DNA of 64,000 nucleotides, from the NCBI RefSeq assembly GCF_025144145.1, contig NZ_CP083548.1, forward strand, positions 1 to 64,000, in the 5' to 3' direction. The notes below the pieces were generated by a model, which saw only the letters and a list, made by a program, of their open reading frames with translations, did no database searches and was not told where the DNA came from. Position 1 is the first letter of the stretch, and every line of letters begins with the position of its first letter. Made by a program: the position numbers and the translations under genes. The stretch comes from Leisingera sp. M658 (GTDB lineage: Bacteria; Pseudomonadota; Alphaproteobacteria; Rhodobacterales; Rhodobacteraceae). Shown piece after piece: positions 1-9,877 of this stretch.

Positions 1-175
1 CAATTCCTACGGCCAGAACCTGCGATAGCGAAGACACCGAGCCGATCACCAGTTCCGGCGATGGAATGGCCAGGGCCGCGACAGGAAGCGCCGAAAAAAG
101 TGAAGTAAGCACAGTTATTTGCGCTGAACGACGGAGAGACCGGGTGGTCTTGGAGGGCAAAGGTGTGTTCTTCAC
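1..175 (-). CDS. N-terminal part of an unidentified secreted or membrane protein (runs off left edge)
   Basis: An open frame on the minus strand continues past the left edge. I chose the GTG at 175-173 because AGGA lies about six bases upstream. The first 20 residues are basic (several K and R), then comes a hydrophobic stretch (VLTSLFSALPVAALA) resembling a signal peptide or first membrane helix, followed by IPSPELVIGSVSSLSQ. I do not recognise the family, and only about 58 residues are visible. The overlapping plus-strand frame at 66-269 has no such features. Confidence 0.5.
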   Translation of the reverse strand, partial: MKNTPLPSKTTRSLRRSAQITVLTSLFSALPVAALAIPSPELVIGSVSSLSQVLAVGI

Positions 176-408
176 GGTGGTTCCTGTTGAGCCAGCTGAG
201 ATTGATATTCTGATTTTATGGCGAATTCGCCTAAAAGATTACGAAAACCTTACTGAAGGGTTAATATAGAAGGCGTAGAATAAAAGAACCGCAAAATTTT
301 TTAAAGAATTGCAAGTGCGTTAACATTGTATTCTTAACCATGTGCCATGTAACGAAGTATGGCGGCCCGCCTGCCGTGCCAGCCGATCGCAGTCAGGAGG
401 CTAGAACC

Positions 409-1305
409 GTGACACTTTTTGAGTGGACCGTTGGTATCATTAAGCTTTTCAGGATACGCCTGCGGGGGGCAGCCCCCGGGGCTGCCTTGGCAGCTGCGCT
501 TGCAGCCTTGCTGCCAAGCGGCGGACAGGCCGGGACCGAATTGGTGTTTGGCACTTATGCAGCGGATAAACCTACCGCAACGGTCAAAAGTACCAAGCCT
601 TTCCTGTCTTTTCTGTCCGGCCGGATGAGCGAGGAACTGGGAGAGCCGGTTTCCATCAGGTTGAAGATCGCCAAGGAGTATGGCGAAGGCATCCGCCAAT
701 TGGCCGGCGGCGAGGTGGATTTTGCCCGTTTCGGCCCGGCGTCTTATGTGCATGTGATGAAGGAGAATCCGGAAATCCGGATTGTCGCGATGGAATCCAA
801 AAACGGCGGAAAGCGGTTCAAGGGGTCATCGTGGTGCATAAGGACAGCAGTGTGCAGTCGGTCGAAGATCTGGCCGGTCTCAGCTTTGCTTTCGGCGATG
901 AATTGTCGACGATTGGCCGTTACCTGGCGCAGGAATACCTGCTGGAGGCCGGAATCAGCGGTTGCCGACCTGCATGAATACGCATATCTCGGCCGTCACG
1001 ATCTGGTCGGTGAAGCAGTGGGCGCCGGAAAATTCTCTGCGGGCGCGCTCAAGGAAAGCACGTTCAAAAAACTGGTCGCCAAAGGCGTGCCGATCCGGGT
1101 GCTGGCTTCCTTTGACAATGTGACCAAACCCTGGCTGGCCTCGGAAGCGATGCCGCAGACGGTGCTGGAAGCGATGCGCAAGGTCATGCTGTCCTCGGAC
1201 AACGAAGAAATTGTGCGCCGGATTTCAAAGAACGGCTTCTTGCTGGGGGTTGATGACGACTATGACATCATCCGCCGGGCGATGGAGCGAAGCCTGGCAT
1301 TCTGA
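409..1305 (+). pseudogene. PhnD-like phosphate/phosphonate-type periplasmic binding protein, double-frameshifted
   Basis: A periplasmic solute-binding protein of the PhnD family, predicted to bind a phosphonate-like or other small ligand and signal to the adjacent kinase. GTG 409 follows an AGGAGG-type site at 395-400; the upstream ATG at 340 lacks one. A signal peptide (GAALAAALAALLPSGGQAG) precedes LVFGTYAADKPTATV. Read as written, residues about 138-183 are out of frame. The correct frame (VIVVHKDSSVQSVEDLAGL) is recovered by adding one G in the G-run near 820-824, and a second compensating indel near 955-960 restores AVADLHEYAYLGRHD. Either real lesions or homopolymer sequencing errors; the rest of the frame is intact. 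The kinase gene starts 17 bases downstream. Confidence 0.75.
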
Positions 1306-1322
1306 GGCGCCGCAGTGAAGAT

Positions 1323-3605
1323 ATGAAACGTACAGGCATCCTTTTTCAGATCGTGTTGTCGCTGCTGCTAGCCGCTTCGGCGGTTGGCTTTGCAGTCGGC
1401 AATCTGGCGCAGCGCCAGGAGGTGCAGCGGCTTGAAGAGCAGCTTGCCGGCCAGGCCGATCTGACGGTTTCCCTGCTCAGCGGGCTGATGCTGGAATCGA
1501 TTATAGTCGAGGATGTCCCGGTCCTGGAGACCGGGTTGATCGAGGCCGTCACCCGCAACCCCCAGATTGTATCGATCCAAATCCGCAGCCCGGCGGGCAA
1601 GCTGCTGGCTGCGGCCAATGCGCCGGGCGCGCCGCAGCCGGATCATCACGTGATCTATGAACGGCCGATCGAACTGGAAGGCGCTTCCTTCGGCACCATG
1701 GTGGTGGACTGGTCGACCCAGGACGGAAAAGCGCTGGTGGCGGCCAAAGTGCGCCAGATCATCATTTGGACAGTTGTGCCGGTGCTGGCGCTGTCGCTTC
1801 TGGTGCTGTTGCTGGTGCATATTCTGGCGCTGCGGCCATTGCATATGATCCATAACCGGATGTCTGACGCGATTGCAGGGCTGCGCAGCCCGCAGCGGCC
1901 GCTGCCCTGGTTTGCCTCCCGGGAATTCCGGGCGTTGGATTTTTCGGTCGGCGTGCTGGAAGACACTTTTTCCGAACGAGACGAGCGGGAATTTGCAATG
2001 GAGCAGGCGCGTGAGGCCGCAGATATTGCAAATCGCGCCAAGTCGGAATTCCTCGCCAATATGAGCCATGAGATCCGCACCCCGATGAACGGGGTGATTG
2101 GCATGGCAGAGCTGCTGCAGGACACCGGGCTGGACGAGGACCAGCGGATGTATGCAGAGACCATTGCAAAATCCGGCACGGCGCTGCTGACGATTATCAA
2201 CGACATTCTGAACTTCTCCAAAATTGAGGCCGGCAAGGTCGAACTTAACCTTGCGCCGTTCAATTTGCAGACGGCACTGGAGGATGTGGTCACCCTGCTG
2301 TCGCCCAAGGCGGCGGAAAAGGGGGTCGAGATCACTATGCGGTACGACCCCGCGCTGCCGGAAATCTTTGAAGGTGATGCCGGGCGGATCCGCCAGGTGA
2401 TCACCAATATTGCCGGCAACGCGGTCAAATTCACCCGCGAAGGCTATGTCTTCATCGACTTGACCGGCCGCAAACAGGGTGGCCGCCATTTGCTGACGCT
2501 GCAAGTCACCGATACCGGCATAGGCATTGAGCCCGAGCGGACAGGGCAGATCTTCCGCGCCTTTGAGCAGGCTGACAATGCCGCCACCCGCAATTTTGAG
2601 GGCACCGGCCTGGGGCTGGCAATCTCGGCACAGCTGCTGGAGCTGATGGGCGGTTCGGTGCAGGTGCAGTCGGAACTGGGCAAGGGCTCTGTATTCACCA
2701 TCGAGATGCCGCTGCAGGCCGGCGGCCATGTCGCCTCGGCACGGGAGGGCAGCCCGCTCAGCTTTGCCGGACTCAACGGTTTGCTGGTGGATGACTTGGA
2801 GCTGAACCGGGTGATCCTGTCTGAACGGCTGAGTGCCTGGGGCGTGACCTGCACGCTGGCAGCCTCGGCGCATGAGGGGCTGGAGATCTTGTCGGATGCG
2901 CAGCTGGACGGGCGCCGGTTCGATTTCATCATTCTGGACTACCAGATGCCGGCGATGGACGGGCGGGAATTGGCAGCCCGGATCCGCGCCATGCCGGGTT
3001 TTGAAGCGGTGCCGCTGATTGTGCTGTCTTCGGTGGAACACGCGCTAAGCCGTTCGGATTGCGAGGCTATCGGAGTTTGCGAGTTTGCGCTGAAACCTGT
3101 GCGGGCGGTGCAGCTGCGGCAGGTGATCACCCGGGTGCTGAGCGTTCAGGACCAAAAACCGGCGATTGCTGACAGCGGCGGCGGCAGCGAGGCGCCGCAG
3201 GGGCGGCTGCTGAAAGTTCTGCTGGCCGAGGACAACCGCACCAACCAGCTGGTTGTTACCAAGATGCTGAAAGATGCGCCGCTGAAAATCAGCGTTGCCA
3301 AAAACGGTGTGGAGGCTGTTGCGCAGTTCCAGGCAGAGAGGCCCGACCTTGTCCTGATGGATATGATGATGCCGGAGATGGACGGAATTGAGGCCACGGC
3401 CGAGATGCGCCGGATCGAGGCAGAGACCGGCGGCAGAAAATGTCCGATCGTGGCGCTGACCGCCAATGCGCTGCAGAGCCACCGGGAAAAATGCCTGGAG
3501 GCGGGGATGGATGATTTCCTCAGCAAGCCGATCAACAAGAAGGCGCTGACCGAGGCCGTCAGCAAATGGACCTGCGGGGACAGCCTGCAACGCACTGGCA
3601 GCTGA
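1323..3605 (+). CDS. Hybrid sensor histidine kinase with two receiver domains
   Basis: 760-residue inner-membrane kinase. Two membrane helices (about residues 7-27 and 147-168) flank a periplasmic domain of about 120 residues. A HisKA domain with the H-box [15 protein letters not shown] (His near 249) and a HATPase domain (N-box NAVKF, G1 DTGIGIEP, G2 GTGLGLAIS) follow. Two receiver domains end the protein: REC1 with [10 protein letters not shown] (Asp near 539) and REC2 with [11 protein letters not shown] (Asp near 678). It probably forms an operon with the upstream PhnD-like protein, which may be its periplasmic ligand sensor, as in other binding-protein/kinase pairs. No HPt domain or separate output regulator is seen nearby. 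The signal is unknown. Confidence 0.93.
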   Translation: MKRTGILFQIVLSLLLAASAVGFAVGNLAQRQEVQRLEEQLAGQADLTVSLLSGLMLESIIVEDVPVLETGLIEAVTRNPQIVSIQIRSPAGKLLAAANAPGAPQPDHHVIYERPIELEGASFGTMVVDWSTQDGKALVAAKVRQIIIWTVVPVLALSLLVLLLVHILALRPLHMIHNRMSDAIAGLRSPQRPLPWFASREFRALDFSVGVLEDTFSERDEREFAMEQAREAADIANRAKSEFLANMSHEIRTPMNGVIGMAELLQDTGLDEDQRMYAETIAKSGTALLTIINDILNFSKIEAGKVELNLAPFNLQTALEDVVTLLSPKAAEKGVEITMRYDPALPEIFEGDAGRIRQVITNIAGNAVKFTREGYVFIDLTGRKQGGRHLLTLQVTDTGIGIEPERTGQIFRAFEQADNAATRNFEGTGLGLAISAQLLELMGGSVQVQSELGKGSVFTIEMPLQAGGHVASAREGSPLSFAGLNGLLVDDLELNRVILSERLSAWGVTCTLAASAHEGLEILSDAQLDGRRFDFIILDYQMPAMDGRELAARIRAMPGFEAVPLIVLSSVEHALSRSDCEAIGVCEFALKPVRAVQLRQVITRVLSVQDQKPAIADSGGGSEAPQGRLLKVLLAEDNRTNQLVVTKMLKDAPLKISVAKNGVEAVAQFQAERPDLVLMDMMMPEMDGIEATAEMRRIEAETGGRKCPIVALTANALQSHREKCLEAGMDDFLSKPINKKALTEAVSKWTCGDSLQRTGS

Positions 3606-3729
3606 GGCCGCCTGGGCGCTGGCCGGTGAACGGATTTGCAGCCGGCAGCCAGGCCCGGATTACGGTCTGCAGCCCAAACCAGGGCTTGTTGCTTTTAATC
3701 GCGGCAAGGATGGATGCAGGCGGCGGCGG
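3606..3729. other. Short convergent gap
   Basis: This 124-base gap separates the kinase stop from the reconstructed znuB stop. The genes converge here. No clear intrinsic terminator with a T-tract is visible. Confidence 0.4.
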
Positions 3730-4537
3730 TCAGCCACGATGCCGTTGCAGCACCAGGCCGGCAAGGCCGGACGCGGCAAAGAGAGCTGCCGCCAGGCAAA
3801 CGATGCTGGGACCGGCGGGGGTGTCGAACACAAACGCCAGCTGCAGCCCGCCAGAGGCCGCCAGCATCCCCAAGAGCGCGGCAATCACCGCCATCCGCTC
3901 CGGTGTTGCGGCAAAGGGGCGGGCGGCCGCAGCCGGAATCAGCAGCAATGGCGGCAATCAGCAATACTCCGACCACCTTGATGGCAACTGCCACGACCAG
4001 GGCCAGGGCAAGTGTCAGCACCATTTGCTCGCGCCGGGGATCAATGCCCGCTGCATGGGCCAGATCCGGGTTCAGCGTGGCGGTCAGCAGCGCGGACCAG
4101 CGCCACCAGAGCAGTGCCAGCACCAGGGCTGCGCCGCACCAGATCACCGCCAGATCGCCGCGCCCCACCGCCAGGATATCGCCAAACAGATACGCCATCA
4201 GATCGATCCGCACACCTTGCAGGAAAGACACTGCGACCAGGCCGAAAGCCAGCGAAGAATGCGCCAGCACGCCCAAAAGCGTGTCCATCGCATAGCCGCG
4301 TCCGGCAAGTGCGGACACGGTGGTGGCCATGGCCAGCGCGGTGGCCAGCACGCCGGCAAAGACCGACACATCAAAGCTCAGCGCCAGCGCCACGCCCAGG
4401 ATCGACGCGTGCGCAGTGGCATCGCCGAAATAGGCCATCCGCCGCCAGACCACGAAACAGCCCAAAGGTGCCGCGGCCAGCGCCACGCCGATGCCGGCAA
4501 GGGCTGCGCGGATCAGGAAATCGTCAAGCAGGGTCAT
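3730..4537 (-). pseudogene. znuB: Zinc ABC transporter permease ZnuB, single frameshift
   Basis: Inner-membrane permease of the ZnuABC high-affinity zinc importer. It starts at ATG 4537, overlapping the znuC stop by four bases (ATGA), so it is translationally coupled. Family signatures include LGCFVVWRRMAYFGDATAH near the N-terminus and several hydrophobic helices. Just after VVGVLLIAA the frame changes: the conserved continuation [12 protein letters not shown] runs in another frame from about 3950 down to the stop at 3730. One extra base, or two missing, near 3945-3951 explains this. As written the protein ends in an unrelated tail. With the znuC frameshift this would disable zinc import, unless both are sequencing errors. 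Confidence 0.8.
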
Positions 4538-5287
4538 TCCGCAGCCTTGTGATGATGGTGGTCATGATTGCAATCCTGATCATGGCTGTGATTGTGCTCG
4601 TGCCGGTAGAGCGCCAGCGCGCCTTGGGTTCCGGTGCCGAACAGGGCGCGGTACTCCGGTGCCGAGGCGACATGTTCCGGCGCGCCCTCGCAACAGACAT
4701 GGCCGTTGAGGCAGACCACCCGGTCCGAGGCCGCCATCACCACATGCAGTTCGTGACTGACCATCAGCACCGCACAGCCCAAATCCTGCCGGACCTTCTC
4801 GATGCGCTGGTAAAAGGCGGCGGAGCCGGGCTGGTCCAGGCCTTGGGTGGCTTCATCCAGAATCAGCAGCTGCGGATCGGTCAGCAGGGCACGCGCCAGC
4901 AGAACCCGCTGGAACTGTCCGCCCGACAGGCCGGACATCTGCCGGGCCGCCAGATCGCCGGCGCCGGCTTGCTCCAGCGCCTCGGACGCGCGGGCGTCAG
5001 ACACCCGCGCGGGCAGGCTGAGGAACCGGCGCACGGTCAGCGGCAGGGTCGGGTCGATATGCAGTTTTCTGCGGCACATAGCCGATGCGCAGGCCGGGCG
5101 CGCGGTTGACCGCACCGCACGAGGGTTTCAGCGCGCCGATCACGCTGCGCAACAGGGTGGATTTACCGGACCCGTTGGGGCCGACCACGGTGACGATCTC
5201 GCCGGGTTCAATGGCCAGGTTGACGCCGGACAGCACTGTCTTTCCGCCATAAGAGACCGTCAGCTGTTGAAGGGAAATCAGGCTCAT
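4534..5287 (-). pseudogene. znuC: Zinc ABC transporter ATPase ZnuC, single frameshift
   Basis: ATP-binding subunit of the zinc importer. ATG 5287 overlaps the zur stop (ATGA). The first frame carries Walker A (GPNGSGKST) and runs to GYVPQK near 5067; the second carries the signature LSGGQFQR, Walker B (LLILDEATQGLD) and the H-loop (VSHELH). The frames join perfectly (GYVPQK-LHIDPTLPLTVRRF) if one A is removed from the AAAA run at about 5064-5067 (TTTT on the plus strand). The C-terminus is His-rich (HEHNHSHDQDCNHDHHHH), typical of ZnuC and plausibly metal-binding. Confidence 0.85.
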
Positions 5288-5766
5288 GCGGCGCCCGCGT
5301 GCTGGCATTTAGGGCACAGGCCCTCGGCTTCGATCACTGCGCGCTCGATAACAAATCCAGCCTCGCGGGCGGCTTGGCCGAGCTGGCCCTGGGTCGGCTC
5401 CCGCTGCGATTCAGCCACCGCATCGCAGGCGCGGCAGATCAGGAAGACCGGCGCGTGATGCTCGCCCGGATGGGTGCAGGCGATGAAGGCGTTCAGGCGT
5501 TCGATCTTATGGGCAAAGCCGTTTTTCACCAGGAAATCCAAAGCCCGGTAGGCAACCGGCGGTTGCGAGCCGAGGCCCTCTTCGCGCAGCCGGTCAAGGA
5601 TTTCATAGGCCCCGAGCGCGCGGTGTTCCTGCAGCAGGATCTCCAGCACCCGGCGGCGAACGGGCGTGAATTGCAGCCCGGCCGTCCGGCACTGGGCGTC
5701 CACCGCTGCGATGCAATCGTGAATGCAGTTGCTGTGGTCATGCGGTTCGAAACCGATGGAGTCCAT
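5284..5766 (-). CDS. zur: Zinc uptake regulator Zur (Fur family)
   Basis: 160-residue Fur-family repressor expected to shut down zinc uptake when zinc is replete. An N-terminal winged helix (FTPVRRRVLEILLQEHRALGAYEI) is followed by a dimerisation domain with the structural-zinc cysteine pairs CRAC and CPKC. His residues near HPGEHHAPV fit the regulatory metal site. It is first in zur-znuC-znuB, with a four-base overlap into znuC, and diverges from znuA across an 85-97 base intergenic region that probably holds its own operator. The ATG follows a GGACC-containing stretch, so start confidence is moderate. Confidence 0.92.
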   Translation of the reverse strand: MDSIGFEPHDHSNCIHDCIAAVDAQCRTAGLQFTPVRRRVLEILLQEHRALGAYEILDRLREEGLGSQPPVAYRALDFLVKNGFAHKIERLNAFIACTHPGEHHAPVFLICRACDAVAESQREPTQGQLGQAAREAGFVIERAVIEAEGLCPKCQHAGAA

Positions 5767-5800
5767 TGCGGGGTCCTTTGGGCGACGGGTGATTTGCCTC

Positions 5801-5850
5801 TTGATATGTTATGTTATGACGTTTATCAACCGCGTGATGTTATAAGATTA
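5801..5850. promoter_or_regulatory. Candidate Zur operator/promoter region between zur and znuA
   Basis: AT-rich spacer between the divergent zur and znuA. It contains the repeated heptamer ATGTTAT (ATATGTTATGTTATGAC at 5804-5820 and GATGTTATAAG at 5836-5845). Alphaproteobacterial Zur boxes are AT-rich palindromes of this general kind, so autoregulated divergent control is the natural reading. The exact operator is inferred, not shown. Confidence 0.45.
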
Positions 5851-5863
5851 CATGGGGCGTGAT

Positions 5864-6946
5864 ATGCGGAATTCCAGCATGTGGAAAAGTGGATCGGCAA
5901 TATTGGCCTTGCTGGCGGGAACCGGGACGGCCTGGGCGGAGGTGCCGCGTGTGGCGGCTGATATCACGCCTGTGCACGGGCTGGTGGCGCGGGTGATGCA
6001 GGGCCTGGGTGAGCCGGCCCTTGTGGTGCCGCCGGGGGCTTCGCCGCATGGCTATTCGATGCGGCCCTCGGAGGCGCGGGCGCTGGATCAGGCGGATCTG
6101 GTGTTCTGGCTGGGTGAGGCGCTGACCCCTTGGCTGCAAGGCCCGCTGGAAGAGCTGGCCGGCGGTGCGCACCGGGTAGAGCTGCTGGAGGCCGCGGGTA
6201 CCACGGTACTGCCGTTCCGTGAGGGCGCGCGGTTTGAGGCGCATGCGCATGATGATGATGAAGAGGACCATGCGGATCATGACGGTCACGATGCGCATGA
6301 AGATCATGACGGTCACGGCCATGAAGAGCATTCTGAGGGCGATGAGGATCACGACGATCATGAGGCCCATGAAGACCATGCGGATAAGGATGGCCACAGC
6401 GATCACGGTGATCATGCCCATGGCCATCACCATGACGGCGCCGACCCGCATGCCTGGCTGCTGCCGGCCAATGCCCAGGCCTGGCTTGATGTGATCGCGC
6501 AGGAACTGGCAGAGCATGATCCCGCAAATGCCGCCGCGTACAAGGCCAATGCCGAAGCCGGCAAGCAGGAGATTGCGGACACTGTTGCCAGCGTTTCGGC
6601 TGCGCTGGAGCCGTTCCGCGCCAAGCAGTTCATCGTGTTTCACGACGCCTATCAGTATTTCGAGCGCGGATTTGGATTGAATGCCGCAGGGGCAATTTCG
6701 ATCGGTGACGCCTCCAAGCCAGGTCCGGCGCGGATTGCCGAAATACGCGATGTTGTGGCGGATCTCAAGGTGGCCTGCGTCTTCTCGGAGCCGCAATTCA
6801 ACCCGGGCGTGGTCGCCACCGTGCTGGATGGCACCGGGACGGGCACTGCGGTGCTGGATCCGCTGGGTGCCAAGCTGGAAACGGGGCCGCAGTTTTACCC
6901 GGCGCTGCTGCAGGATATCGGTGCAGCGATTGCCGGCTGCAAATGA
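5864..6946 (+). CDS. znuA: Zinc ABC transporter substrate-binding protein ZnuA
   Basis: Periplasmic zinc-binding lipocalin-unrelated cluster A-I protein that delivers zinc to ZnuBC. A signal peptide (SAILALLAGTGTAWA) is followed by HGLVARVMQG and a long acidic, His-rich loop at about residues 125-195 with dozens of H/D/E, the hallmark of ZnuA. DPHAWLLPANA and FHDAYQYFERGFGL carry further metal ligands. Start choice is uncertain: ATG 5852 has no Shine-Dalgarno, ATG 5864 follows GGGG, and ATG 5894 would also leave the signal peptide intact. It diverges from zur. Confidence 0.92.
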   Translation: MRNSSMWKSGSAILALLAGTGTAWAEVPRVAADITPVHGLVARVMQGLGEPALVVPPGASPHGYSMRPSEARALDQADLVFWLGEALTPWLQGPLEELAGGAHRVELLEAAGTTVLPFREGARFEAHAHDDDEEDHADHDGHDAHEDHDGHGHEEHSEGDEDHDDHEAHEDHADKDGHSDHGDHAHGHHHDGADPHAWLLPANAQAWLDVIAQELAEHDPANAAAYKANAEAGKQEIADTVASVSAALEPFRAKQFIVFHDAYQYFERGFGLNAAGAISIGDASKPGPARIAEIRDVVADLKVACVFSEPQFNPGVVATVLDGTGTGTAVLDPLGAKLETGPQFYPALLQDIGAAIAGCK

Positions 6947-6976
6947 TCGGCGGGCGGGGCGGGGCGGTCCGCCTTT

Positions 6977-8248
6977 TCACCTGTCGCTGATCAGATGGGT
7001 AAGGCTGGCACCGGCCTCGTAGTAGGCGCTGCGCAGCCCTGCAAAGGGGATTGCGTGGCCTTTTGCGGGCGGGACCGGCAGGCAGGATTGGTCGCCTGTC
7101 AGCAGGGCCTCGGCCATTGCGGTGCCGAACAGGGTGCCGGGGCCGATACCGCGGCCGGAATACCCGAAACAGGCTAAGCCGCCGTTCAGATCCAGGATCT
7201 TGGGCAGGTGTTCGGTGGTCATGGCAATGCGGCCGTGCCAATGGCCATGCAGCCTTGCGTCTTTCAATTCGGGGTAAAGCGCTGCCAGTTTGCGGGGCAG
7301 CCAATTGCGGTGCAGGGCGCTGCCGAAATGGTTGAGCGCACCCATGCCGCCGATCACCAGCCGCCCGGCCTGATCCAGCCGCCAGGAGGACATCACCAGG
7401 GCGGTGTCCCAGCAGCCTTCTTTGTTTGGCAGGAGTTTGTCGAGCAGAGCGGCAGGCAGCGGATCGGTGGAGGCCTGGAAATAATGAACCGGGATCACTT
7501 GCGGCGCGCCGTAACCTGCGATCTGGCTGGCATAGGCGTTTGTGGCCATGATCAGGTGCTTGGCGCGCAGGCTGCCTCTTGGCGTCGTGACCTGCCAGCT
7601 GGTGCCGTCGCGGCTGATCGTGACGGCGGGGGCGTTGCTGTGCAGTTGCGCGCCGGCGGCCGCGGCGGCGCGGGCGAGGCCGCGGACATAGGCGAGCGGC
7701 TGGATTGTGCCTGCGCGCGGATCGAACAGGGCACCGTGCACGGCCTTGGATCCGGTGCGATGTACGGCCTCGTCGCGCGATAGCAGCTCCACCGGCGCGC
7801 CAATGGCGCGAAGCTGGCCGTGGCGGCGCTGCAGGTCTTTCAAGCCGGAGGGCGCATGCGCGCAGTGCAGGGTGCCGTTGCGTTCGGGTTCGCATTGGAT
7901 GGCGTGTTTTTCGATCAGTGAAAACACCATCTGCGGTGCGCAGCCCAGAAGCTGGGAGAGGCGGCTGCCGGTTTCCATGCCCAGTTCGGCGCTGATGCCC
8001 TCGGGCGGCAGCCAGAGGCCTGCATTCACCAGTCCGACATTGCGGCCCGAGCCGCCGCTGCCGATTTCCTCCGCTTCGATCAGGCAGACCGAGGCGCCCA
8101 TTTCTGCCGCCTTCAATGCGGCAGAGCAGCCGGTGTAGCCGCCGCCGATCACCACGAGGTCGGCCACAGCCTCCCCGATGAGTTCCGGGAAGGCTGGATT
8201 TTCCTGGCAGGTTTGGTGCCAGAGGCAGGATGCCAGATCAGATGTCAA
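6977..8248 (-). CDS. FAD-dependent amine/amino-acid oxidase (DAO family), possible L-pipecolate oxidase
   Basis: 423-residue flavoenzyme with the N-terminal dinucleotide motif VVIGGGYTGCSAAL, then EAEEIGSGGSGRNVGLVNAG, and a C-terminal YSGRGIGPGT FAD loop. TTG 8248 is preferred because AGGGG sits about seven bases upstream; it overlaps the end of the dehydrogenase gene. The oxidase/ALDH7 pair beside a LysR gene matches the amaA-amaB arrangement of Pseudomonas putida, where the oxidase converts L-pipecolate to piperideine-6-carboxylate. The substrate here is inferred from context; other cyclic or N-methyl amino acids are possible. Confidence 0.85.
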   Translation of the reverse strand: MTSDLASCLWHQTCQENPAFPELIGEAVADLVVIGGGYTGCSAALKAAEMGASVCLIEAEEIGSGGSGRNVGLVNAGLWLPPEGISAELGMETGSRLSQLLGCAPQMVFSLIEKHAIQCEPERNGTLHCAHAPSGLKDLQRRHGQLRAIGAPVELLSRDEAVHRTGSKAVHGALFDPRAGTIQPLAYVRGLARAAAAAGAQLHSNAPAVTISRDGTSWQVTTPRGSLRAKHLIMATNAYASQIAGYGAPQVIPVHYFQASTDPLPAALLDKLLPNKEGCWDTALVMSSWRLDQAGRLVIGGMGALNHFGSALHRNWLPRKLAALYPELKDARLHGHWHGRIAMTTEHLPKILDLNGGLACFGYSGRGIGPGTLFGTAMAEALLTGDQSCLPVPPAKGHAIPFAGLRSAYYEAGASLTHLISDR

Positions 8249-9740
8249 ACTTGATCCCCTGAGCAAGCGGCAGCTCGCGTGAATAGTTCACCGTGTTGGT
8301 CTGCCGGCGCATGTAGCCTTTCCAGGCGTCGGATCCGCTTTCGCGGCCGCCGCCCGTCTCCTTTTCGCCCCCGAATGCGCCGCCGATTTCAGCGCCTGAG
8401 GGGCCGATGTTCACATTGGCAATACCGCAGTCCGAGCCCGCTGCCGAGAGGAAATATTCGCATTCGCGCACGTCCGTCGAGAAGATGCAGGAGCTGAGGC
8501 CCTGGGGTACTTCGTTCTGCATTTCAATGGCTTGGTCCAGATCGCTGTATTTCACCACATAGAGGATCGGCGCGAAGGTTTCGGTGTGCATGATCGTGGT
8601 CTGGGCGGGCATCTCGACGATGGCCGGATGCACATAGGCGGCATCCCCGAAGGTGTCCGTCAAGGTTTGGCTGCCGCCATGCACGGTGCCGCCTTCTGTC
8701 TTGGCGCGCTCGAGTGCGCCCGCCATGGCGTCCAGTGCGTTGCGGTCGATCAGCGGGCCGACCAGGGTGCCGTCCGCCAGCGGGTCGCCGATGGGCAGGC
8801 CCGCGTAGGCCTTGACCAGGCGCGGGATCAGCGCGTCATAGATGTCCGCGTGCACGATCAGGCGGCGCAGGCTGGTGCAGCGCTGGCCGGCGGTGCCGAC
8901 GGCGGAAAAAACGATAGCGCGCAGGGCCATTTCCAGATCGGCAGAGGGGGCCACGATCATCGCGTTGTTGCCGCCTAGTTCCAGAATGGTGCGGCCGAGG
9001 CGATTGGACATATCCGCCGCAACCGCCTTGCCCATCGGCACCGATCCGGTGGCCGAGATGATGGCGACGTCCTTGGAGGCAGTGAGAGTCTCGCCCAGAT
9101 CGCGCTCACCGATCAGCACCCGGATCAGACCTGCGGGCGCGTCCTCGCCAAAGGCGGCCATGGCGCGGTCGCAGATTTTCTGCACCGCCAGCGCGGTGAG
9201 CGGGGTTTTCTCGGACGGTTTCCAGATCACCGGATCGCCGCAGACCAGAGCAAGTGCTGCATTCCAGCACCAGGGCGCAACGGGGAAGTTGAAGGCAGTG
9301 ATGATGCCGCAGGTGCCCATCGGGTGCCAGCTTTCGCGCATAGCGTGGCCGGGGCGCTCAGACGCAATGGTCAGGCCGTAAAGCTGGCGCGAGAGGCCGA
9401 CGGCAAAGTCGCAGATGTCGATCATCTCCTGCACTTCGCCGAGGCCTTCCTGGTAGATTTTGCCGCATTCCAAAGTGACGAGGCGGCCCAGGGTTTCCTT
9501 CTCGCGGCGCAATTCATCACCCAGAAGCCGCACCAGTTCGCCGCGGCGCGGGGCGGGCACCAGGCGCCAGGATTTGAAGGCCTCTTTGGCGGCGGAAATC
9601 TGCGCTTCGGCCTCTGCCGCGGAGTGGGTTTTCAGGCGGGCGATTTCGCTGCCGTCCACGGGAGTGGTGACGGCGAGGCTGCCGCCTGCCAGTTCGGCCT
9701 GGGTCAGGCCGGCCGCGGCGAGGATATCGGAATGGGGCAT
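8238..9740 (-). CDS. amaB: ALDH7-family aldehyde dehydrogenase (likely 2-aminoadipate 6-semialdehyde / piperideine-6-carboxylate dehydrogenase)
   Basis: 500-residue NAD-dependent aldehyde dehydrogenase. ATG 9740 has AAGGA upstream. The general-base region (ILELGGNNAMIV) and catalytic Cys (GTAGQRCTSLRRL) are intact, and GGEKETGGGRESGSDAWK near the C-terminus is typical of ALDH7/AmaB. It would oxidise the semialdehyde from the adjacent flavin oxidase to 2-aminoadipate in lysine/pipecolate breakdown. It is upstream of and overlaps the oxidase, so the two are co-transcribed. The divergent LysR at 9878 is the probable regulator. Confidence 0.9.
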   Translation of the reverse strand: MPHSDILAAAGLTQAELAGGSLAVTTPVDGSEIARLKTHSAAEAEAQISAAKEAFKSWRLVPAPRRGELVRLLGDELRREKETLGRLVTLECGKIYQEGLGEVQEMIDICDFAVGLSRQLYGLTIASERPGHAMRESWHPMGTCGIITAFNFPVAPWCWNAALALVCGDPVIWKPSEKTPLTALAVQKICDRAMAAFGEDAPAGLIRVLIGERDLGETLTASKDVAIISATGSVPMGKAVAADMSNRLGRTILELGGNNAMIVAPSADLEMALRAIVFSAVGTAGQRCTSLRRLIVHADIYDALIPRLVKAYAGLPIGDPLADGTLVGPLIDRNALDAMAGALERAKTEGGTVHGGSQTLTDTFGDAAYVHPAIVEMPAQTTIMHTETFAPILYVVKYSDLDQAIEMQNEVPQGLSSCIFSTDVRECEYFLSAAGSDCGIANVNIGPSGAEIGGAFGGEKETGGGRESGSDAWKGYMRRQTNTVNYSRELPLAQGIKFDI

Positions 9741-9877
9741 ATCAAGGTCCTTATCGAGCGGGGCAGGGCATGAGGAAAACTTTTGGGTGGATTCCGCGAG
9801 CATCCTGCCGGATACGGTTCTGATATAGAAATTGCACCGTGCTCTCAGGATTGCTAATGAAACTAAATCCTGCCCCT

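Noticed and set aside
1368-3041. Long antisense frame of 557 codons over the sensor kinase
   Set aside because: No recognisable domain; the kinase on the plus strand has all its motifs intact.
3566-4552. Plus-strand frame of 328 codons over znuB
   Set aside because: Translation is Arg/Gln/Ala-rich without family resemblance, and the zinc permease on the other strand explains the sequence.
6219-6494. Met/Arg/Thr-rich frame inside znuA
   Set aside because: Produced by the His/Asp-rich metal loop read in another frame.
6947-6976. GC-rich stretch after znuA as a terminator
   Set aside because: Repeated GGCGG/GGGGCGG can fold with CCGCC, but the geometry is poor (tiny or shifting loops), so not listed.
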